NCBI GenBank assembly: GCA_963734185.1
Contig: CAVTGA010000002.1
Span: forward strand, 1,860,001 to 1,924,000
Origin: PALSA-894 sp963734185
GTDB lineage: Bacteria > Pseudomonadota > Alphaproteobacteria > Rhizobiales > Xanthobacteraceae
Direction: 5' to 3'
DNA: 64,000 nucleotides
Shown here: in pieces, positions 61,401-64,000 of the stretch
Numbering within the stretch: position 1 is the first letter of the stretch
Layout: the number at the start of each line of letters is the position of its first letter
Translations under genes and position numbers: made by a program
Notes under the pieces: generated by a model
Told to the model about the DNA's origin: nothing
Database searches by the model: none
The model's input: only the letters and a program-made list of their open reading frames with translations

Positions 61401-61599
61401 GCCGGCGACGCAGTGGTGGATCCACCTCTCGACCGCGATCGTGTTCGGGCTCGGCTTCGCCACCGTCCTGACCCTGGTGGTGACGCCGGCCGCGCTGATG
61501 GCGATCGCCAATCTGGCCGAATGGCGCGCGCGGCGCAGGGCGCGCCGTGAGGAGCGCAAGGCGGCAGCGGAGGTTGCGGCGGCACAGCCGGCGGAATAA
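58465..61599 (+). CDS. RND efflux transporter permease (AcrB/MexB superfamily)
   Basis: A 1044-aa inner-membrane pump. The ATG at 58465 gives the expected start MSKLVEYAISHARLTIAALMFFLVAGLVAYV. Twelve membrane helices in two halves are visible. Helix 4 carries the proton-relay acidic residues in ILAVGMLVDDAIIVSE, and the second half has GIIANAGVIVNNNIVLIDTYDRLRREG. Third gene of the tetR operon, 56 bases after the adaptor. Substrates are unknown; a drug or metabolite exporter is likely. Confidence 0.94.
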   Translation: MSKLVEYAISHARLTIAALMFFLVAGLVAYVTIPKEAEPDVRIPIIYVQMTQRGISPEDAERLLLKPVETKLKSVANVKEMRATAYEGGGYVLLEFEAGFNANAALADVRAKVDEAKRDLPRDADEPNVQEVNFSLYPVLVVALSGDLPERTLLRIARNARSAIEQVPGVVSAELRGARDEVVEIVAEPMLMKSYGVSLEQLISVTQQSNSLVAAGALEGATGRFAVKVPALIERPEDVLKVPIAATAGAVITLGDVAQVKPTFKDATTITRVNGRPAMTIEVAKRSGANLIETVDAVKQAVERLRPTFPEGLQVAFTQDKSKVIRQMLADLQNSVATGVLLVAVIMLFALGFRASLFIGIAIPASFLAGVLGLQLAGLTVNIVVLFSLILAVGMLVDDAIIVSEFAERRMSEGMAPKQAYALAATRMAGPVIAATATRVAAFSPLLFWPGVVGQFMKFMPITLIATLSASLVVALFFTPTLGALLGKAAIVPHDERASNRGPYMRTVKLALRHPGMTLLLALAVLIGVQMAYGKYGRGVEFFPNVEPDYGQVVIHGRGSLSLDEKNRYVRAVEQRVLAFKELKTVYARSGSENRDTNELAEDTIGVIQFEFVDWRARRTAHVIMDEIRDKTKDIPGILVEVTAPRAGPPTGKPIQVQLSALNPDLLPEAARKAAAIVRAHADVRDVDDGLPLPGIDWRIEVNKGEAAKYGAGVNTVGTGIQLVTNGVKITEYRPSDNDKAVDIIVRFPPERRSLDQIDELRIQTSAGHVPIGNFVERVPAPRVGFIKRVGGNRVLTVQSNVAEGVQSAKVQQEIAAELAKTDLGPGVTFRLKGEDEERAKAGAFLLKAFGTAVFLIFAILLAQFNKFTSVALVLSAVVLSTIGVLLGLMIMGQAFGVVMTGIGIIANAGVIVNNNIVLIDTYDRLRREGVAAYEAILETCRERARPVVLTAVTAILGVLPIAFGMNVEFLTREITVGAPATQWWIHLSTAIVFGLGFATVLTLVVTPAALMAIANLAEWRARRRARREERKAAAEVAAAQPAE

Positions 61600-61608
61600 G
61601 ACGGGCCA

Positions 61609-62237
61609 TGCCCGCCGATCCGACGCCGCTGGTCTCGCAGACGCCGGTCATCCCGGTTTTGACCATCGAGCGCGTCGCCGACGCCGTGCCACTTGCGCGT
61701 GCGCTGATCGAGGGCGGGCTGCGGATCCTCGAGGTGACGCTGCGCACCAAGGGTGCGCTCGACGCCGTCGAGGCGATCCGTACGCAAGTCCCGCAAAGCG
61801 TGGTCGGCGCAGGCACGATCACCAGAACGGCCGACATCTCGGCGGCGGTTTCGGCCGGTGCCAAGTATCTGGTCAGTCCCGGCACGCCTGCGGCGCTGGC
61901 GGACGCGCTGGCGCAAGCCTCGGTGCCGGCCATCCCCGGCTGCGCCACCGTGTCCGAGGCGATGGCGCTCGCCGCGCGCGGCTTCAAGGTGCTGAAGTTC
62001 TTCCCCGCCGAGGCGGCCGGCGGCGTCGCCTGGCTCAACGCGGTGGCAGCGCCGTTGCCGGGGCTGAAGTTCTGCCCGACCGGCGGGATCGACGGTAAGA
62101 ACGCGGCCGCCTACCTGGCCTGTCCGAACGTCGTCGCGGTCGGGGGATCGTGGGTCGCCCCAAGGGTTGCCGTCGCGGCCGCCGATTTCGCGCGCATCAC
62201 GGCGCTCGCGCGCGCCGCGGCGGCGCTGCGCGCCTGA
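61609..62237 (+). CDS. eda: 2-dehydro-3-deoxy-6-phosphogluconate aldolase
   Basis: A 209-aa class I aldolase: catalytic Glu in LRILEVTLRT, GAGTI, SPGTPAALADAL, Schiff-base Lys in FKVLKFFPAEAAGG, and CPTGGID. It splits KDPG into pyruvate and glyceraldehyde 3-phosphate in the Entner-Doudoroff route. It is near a sugar kinase of KDG-kinase type on the other strand (63446), which fits hexuronate/gluconate metabolism. Its stop overlaps the next start (TGATG). Confidence 0.93.
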
Positions 62238-62779
62238 TGTCGCCGCCGCGCCGCAAGGCCTTCGATTGGTCGACCGCCGTCATCGCCACGCTTGCCGTCA
62301 GCGCAGCGGCGATCGTGCATGTGCGCGACGGACAAGCGCGCTTCCTCGCGATCCTCATCGATGATCTTGCGCTGTTCGGCACCATGCTGCCGAAGGTCTT
62401 GGCCGGCTGCCTCATTGGCGCGTTCGTCACATTGCTGCTGCCGCGCGAGACGATCACCCGCTGGGTGGGGTCGGAGTCCGGCATCGCCGGCATCCTGGTC
62501 GCGACCGTCGCGGGCGCGATCCTGCCGGGCGGGCCGTTCACCATCTATCCGCTGGCCGGCGCATTCCTGATCGCGGGCGCGGATGTCGGCGCGGCCTGCG
62601 CCTTCGTGATCTCCTGGACCCTGATCGGCTATACCCGCGCGATCGTGTGGGAGCTGCCGTTCTTCGGTCTCGACTTCGTTATCTGGCGCATCCTGTTCTC
62701 GCTGCCGTTGCCGATCCTCTCCGGCGTGATCGCACGCGCCGCATGGCGCTTCATCGTGAAGCGCAACGGTGGCGCATGA
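62237..62779 (+). CDS. Permease-like membrane protein (UPF0718/YraQ-like), first half
   Basis: A 180-aa membrane protein with about five helices and the family segment GILVATVAGAILPGGPFTIYPLAGAFLIAGADVGAACAFVISW. It overlaps the aldolase stop by one base and the following gene by ATGA. The two small permease genes appear to be the two halves of one transporter that is a single protein in relatives. Substrate unknown. Confidence 0.78.
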   Translation: MSPPRRKAFDWSTAVIATLAVSAAAIVHVRDGQARFLAILIDDLALFGTMLPKVLAGCLIGAFVTLLLPRETITRWVGSESGIAGILVATVAGAILPGGPFTIYPLAGAFLIAGADVGAACAFVISWTLIGYTRAIVWELPFFGLDFVIWRILFSLPLPILSGVIARAAWRFIVKRNGGA

Positions 62780-63270
62780 ATTTCATCATCGACATCGCGC
62801 TGTGGGCGATCGTCGCGGCGCTCGGTCTGACACTTTTTCTCCGCAGCCAGCCGATGTTCGCGGATTCGCTGCGCTTGGCCGGGCGCGAGTTCCTCGCGCT
62901 GCTGCCGCGCATCGCGATCGGCATGATCGGCGCCGGCTTCATTGCCGAGATTCTGCCGAAAGAGCTGATCCCATCCTGGCTCGGGCCCGACAGCAGCATG
63001 GTCGGGCTGGTTTTTGCGACAGTCGCCGGCGCCCTCACGCCGGGCGGGCCGGTGGTCGGTTTCGCGATCGCGACCGCGGCACTCAAAAGCGGGGCAGGGG
63101 CGCCGCAGATCATCGCCTACATCATCGCCTGGGCGTTGTTTGCGATCCCGCGCGTGCTGGTATTCGAGTTGGCCGCGATGCCGGCGCGCGTGGTGTGGTT
63201 GCGCGTTGCGGTCTCGCTGCCGCTGCCGTTCCTCGCGGCGTGGATGGCGATGATTGTCGGGAAGCCGTAG
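62776..63270 (+). CDS. Permease-like membrane protein (UPF0718/YraQ-like), second half
   Basis: A 164-aa membrane protein with a parallel signature (GLVFATVAGALTPGGPVVGFAIATAALKSGAGAPQIIAYIIAW), so the two proteins are homologous halves. ATG 62776 overlaps the previous stop. Its own TAG (63268-63270) is supplied by the start of a dispersed repeat. Confidence 0.78.
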   Translation: MNFIIDIALWAIVAALGLTLFLRSQPMFADSLRLAGREFLALLPRIAIGMIGAGFIAEILPKELIPSWLGPDSSMVGLVFATVAGALTPGGPVVGFAIATAALKSGAGAPQIIAYIIAWALFAIPRVLVFELAAMPARVVWLRVAVSLPLPFLAAWMAMIVGKP

Positions 63271-63425
63271 GGTGGGCAAAGGCGCAGGACGGGTCCAGTT
63301 GAATTGGCACAGGCGTTGCGCGCCTTTGCCCACGTGTCTTCGTTTATCAGCCCTCCGCGTGGGCACGGCGCGCACGATTTGAGCGTGCCGTTGCGGGCCG
63401 GATGCCGCGCCTTTGCCCACCCTAC
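63267..63425. repeat. Dispersed GTAGGGYGGGCAAAG inverted-repeat element, copy 3
   Basis: Begins GTAGGGTGGGCAAAGGCGCAGG and ends CTTTGCCCACCCTAC, 159 bp, between the convergent permease and kinase genes. It provides the permease stop codon. Confidence 0.82.
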
Positions 63426-63445
63426 GATGCTGGGAAAACCCTGAA

Positions 63446-64000
63446 TTAATGCATCGCCGCGATCGCGCGCGGCATGATGGCGCCGCGATGGCGGATCACC
63501 TCGCCGGCGAGCGCATGCGCGGCGCCCGCGGCGACCACCGGCGCGGCGCCGGTGAGACGCCCGGCCAGATACGCGGCATTGAACGAATCGCCCGCCGCCG
63601 TGGTGTCGACCGGCACCACCACGTTGGGCACCGGCACGTGCTCGCGGTCGGCGCCGCTGGCGCAGAGCGCGCTGTTCGGCCCGTTCTTGACGACGATCTC
63701 GCCGATGCCGAAGGCCTGCAAGCGCGCGACCGTCGCCTCCGGATTGGCGTCGCCCCACAGCAGCGCCTCGTCGTCGAAGGTCGGCAGCGCGATGTCGACG
63801 CGTTTCAGCGCCTCGCCGAACACCGTGCGGGTGCGGGTCAGGTCGCCCTTCCAGCCGCGCGGCCTGAAATTGCCGTCGAAGGCGACCAGCACCTTGTTTT
63901 GGCGCGCGACTTCGAGCGCGGCGAGGAAACGGCCGAGCCCGATATTGGAATAGAGCGACAGCGTCACGCCGGAGAAATAGACCAGCCGCGCCGACAGCAG
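63446..64000 (-). CDS. kdgK: PfkB-family sugar kinase, KDG kinase-like (N-terminus outside window)
   Basis: C-terminal 184 residues of a ribokinase-family enzyme; the frame is open to the window edge. Visible: FDGNFRPRGWKGD, LPTFDDEALLWGD, VVKNGPNSALC and the C-terminal PfkB signature DTTAAGDSFNAAYLAG with the catalytic Asp. The FDGNFRPRGW form fits 2-keto-3-deoxygluconate kinases, which make the substrate of the nearby KDPG aldolase. The exact sugar is inferred. Confidence 0.85.
   Translation of the reverse strand: MLSARLVYFSGVTLSLYSNIGLGRFLAALEVARQNKVLVAFDGNFRPRGWKGDLTRTRTVFGEALKRVDIALPTFDDEALLWGDANPEATVARLQAFGIGEIVVKNGPNSALCASGADREHVPVPNVVVPVDTTAAGDSFNAAYLAGRLTGAAPVVAAGAAHALAGEVIRHRGAIMPRAIAAMH

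Noticed and set aside
59998..61425. 475-codon minus-strand frame opposite the RND pump
   Set aside because: Asp/His/Gly-rich antisense product without family features.

Overview
The window is GC-rich DNA from an alphaproteobacterium, most likely Rhizobiales of the Bradyrhizobium/Xanthobacteraceae type. This rests on a Bug-type tricarboxylate binding protein, CHAD and TPR/glycosyltransferase proteins, several dispersed palindromes of the kind seen throughout those genomes, and a mobilisation module of rhizobial character. The assignment is inferred from gene content; no rRNA is present.

The layout is chromosome / island / chromosome. The left chromosomal arm (1-5270) holds the 3' end of a group II intron with its maturase, an MgtC-type membrane protein, a Bug solute-binding protein, a TPR protein with a glycosyltransferase-like C-terminus, a CHAD protein and tRNA-fMet. 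The right arm (44478-64000) holds a metallo-beta-lactamase-fold hydrolase, an MFS transporter, RidA, two SDR oxidoreductases, an M20 peptidase, CrcB, a glutamine cyclotransferase, a trypsin-like protein, a metallophosphoesterase, a Tat-exported polyphenol oxidase, a TetR/RND efflux operon with a perfect palindromic operator, KDPG aldolase, a split permease and a sugar kinase cut by the window edge.

Between them is a 39.2-kb integrated island bounded by a 70-bp direct repeat of tRNA-fMet (5271-5340 and 44478-44547). The left tRNA copy has a perfect acceptor stem apart from the usual initiator 1:72 mismatch. The right copy has a degraded 5' end but is followed by what looks like the native terminator, which fixes the polarity of insertion. 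An identical 18-bp tandem heptamer element lies just inside each end and looks like integrase arm sites. Two tyrosine recombinases lie inside the island, but neither is next to an end, so the island is probably composite.

Island cargo, left to right: (1) a tightly coupled operon: N6-adenine methylase, an unrecognised 951-aa protein, a DrmA-type helicase, a DrmB-type DUF1998 protein, a DrmC-type PLD nuclease and a possible 48-aa sixth gene. This is a DISARM-like phage defence locus that has the methylase type of class 1 but no SNF2 helicase. (2) An IS630-family insertion sequence with a -1 frameshift signal. (3) A mobilisation module: ArdC antirestriction protein, small proteins, DUF736, a short VirD4/TraG coupling protein with a separate membrane protein, an oriT candidate, MobC and relaxase. 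No type IV secretion genes are present, so it is mobilisable rather than self-transmissible. (4) A 1042-aa HTH-TM-WD40 protein and small HTH-like proteins. (5) An integrase, an orphan AbiEi-like gene, a HigBA/Gp49-type toxin-antitoxin pair, two hypothetical proteins and a small integrase. (6) A lower-GC block with a SAM methyltransferase, an ABC importer and a 581-aa protein fusing a binding-protein-like domain to membrane segments.

The best candidates for something undescribed are the non-canonical DISARM operon with its 951-aa component and trailing micro-ORF, the HTH-TM-WD40 protein, and the importer/methyltransferase/fusion cluster.
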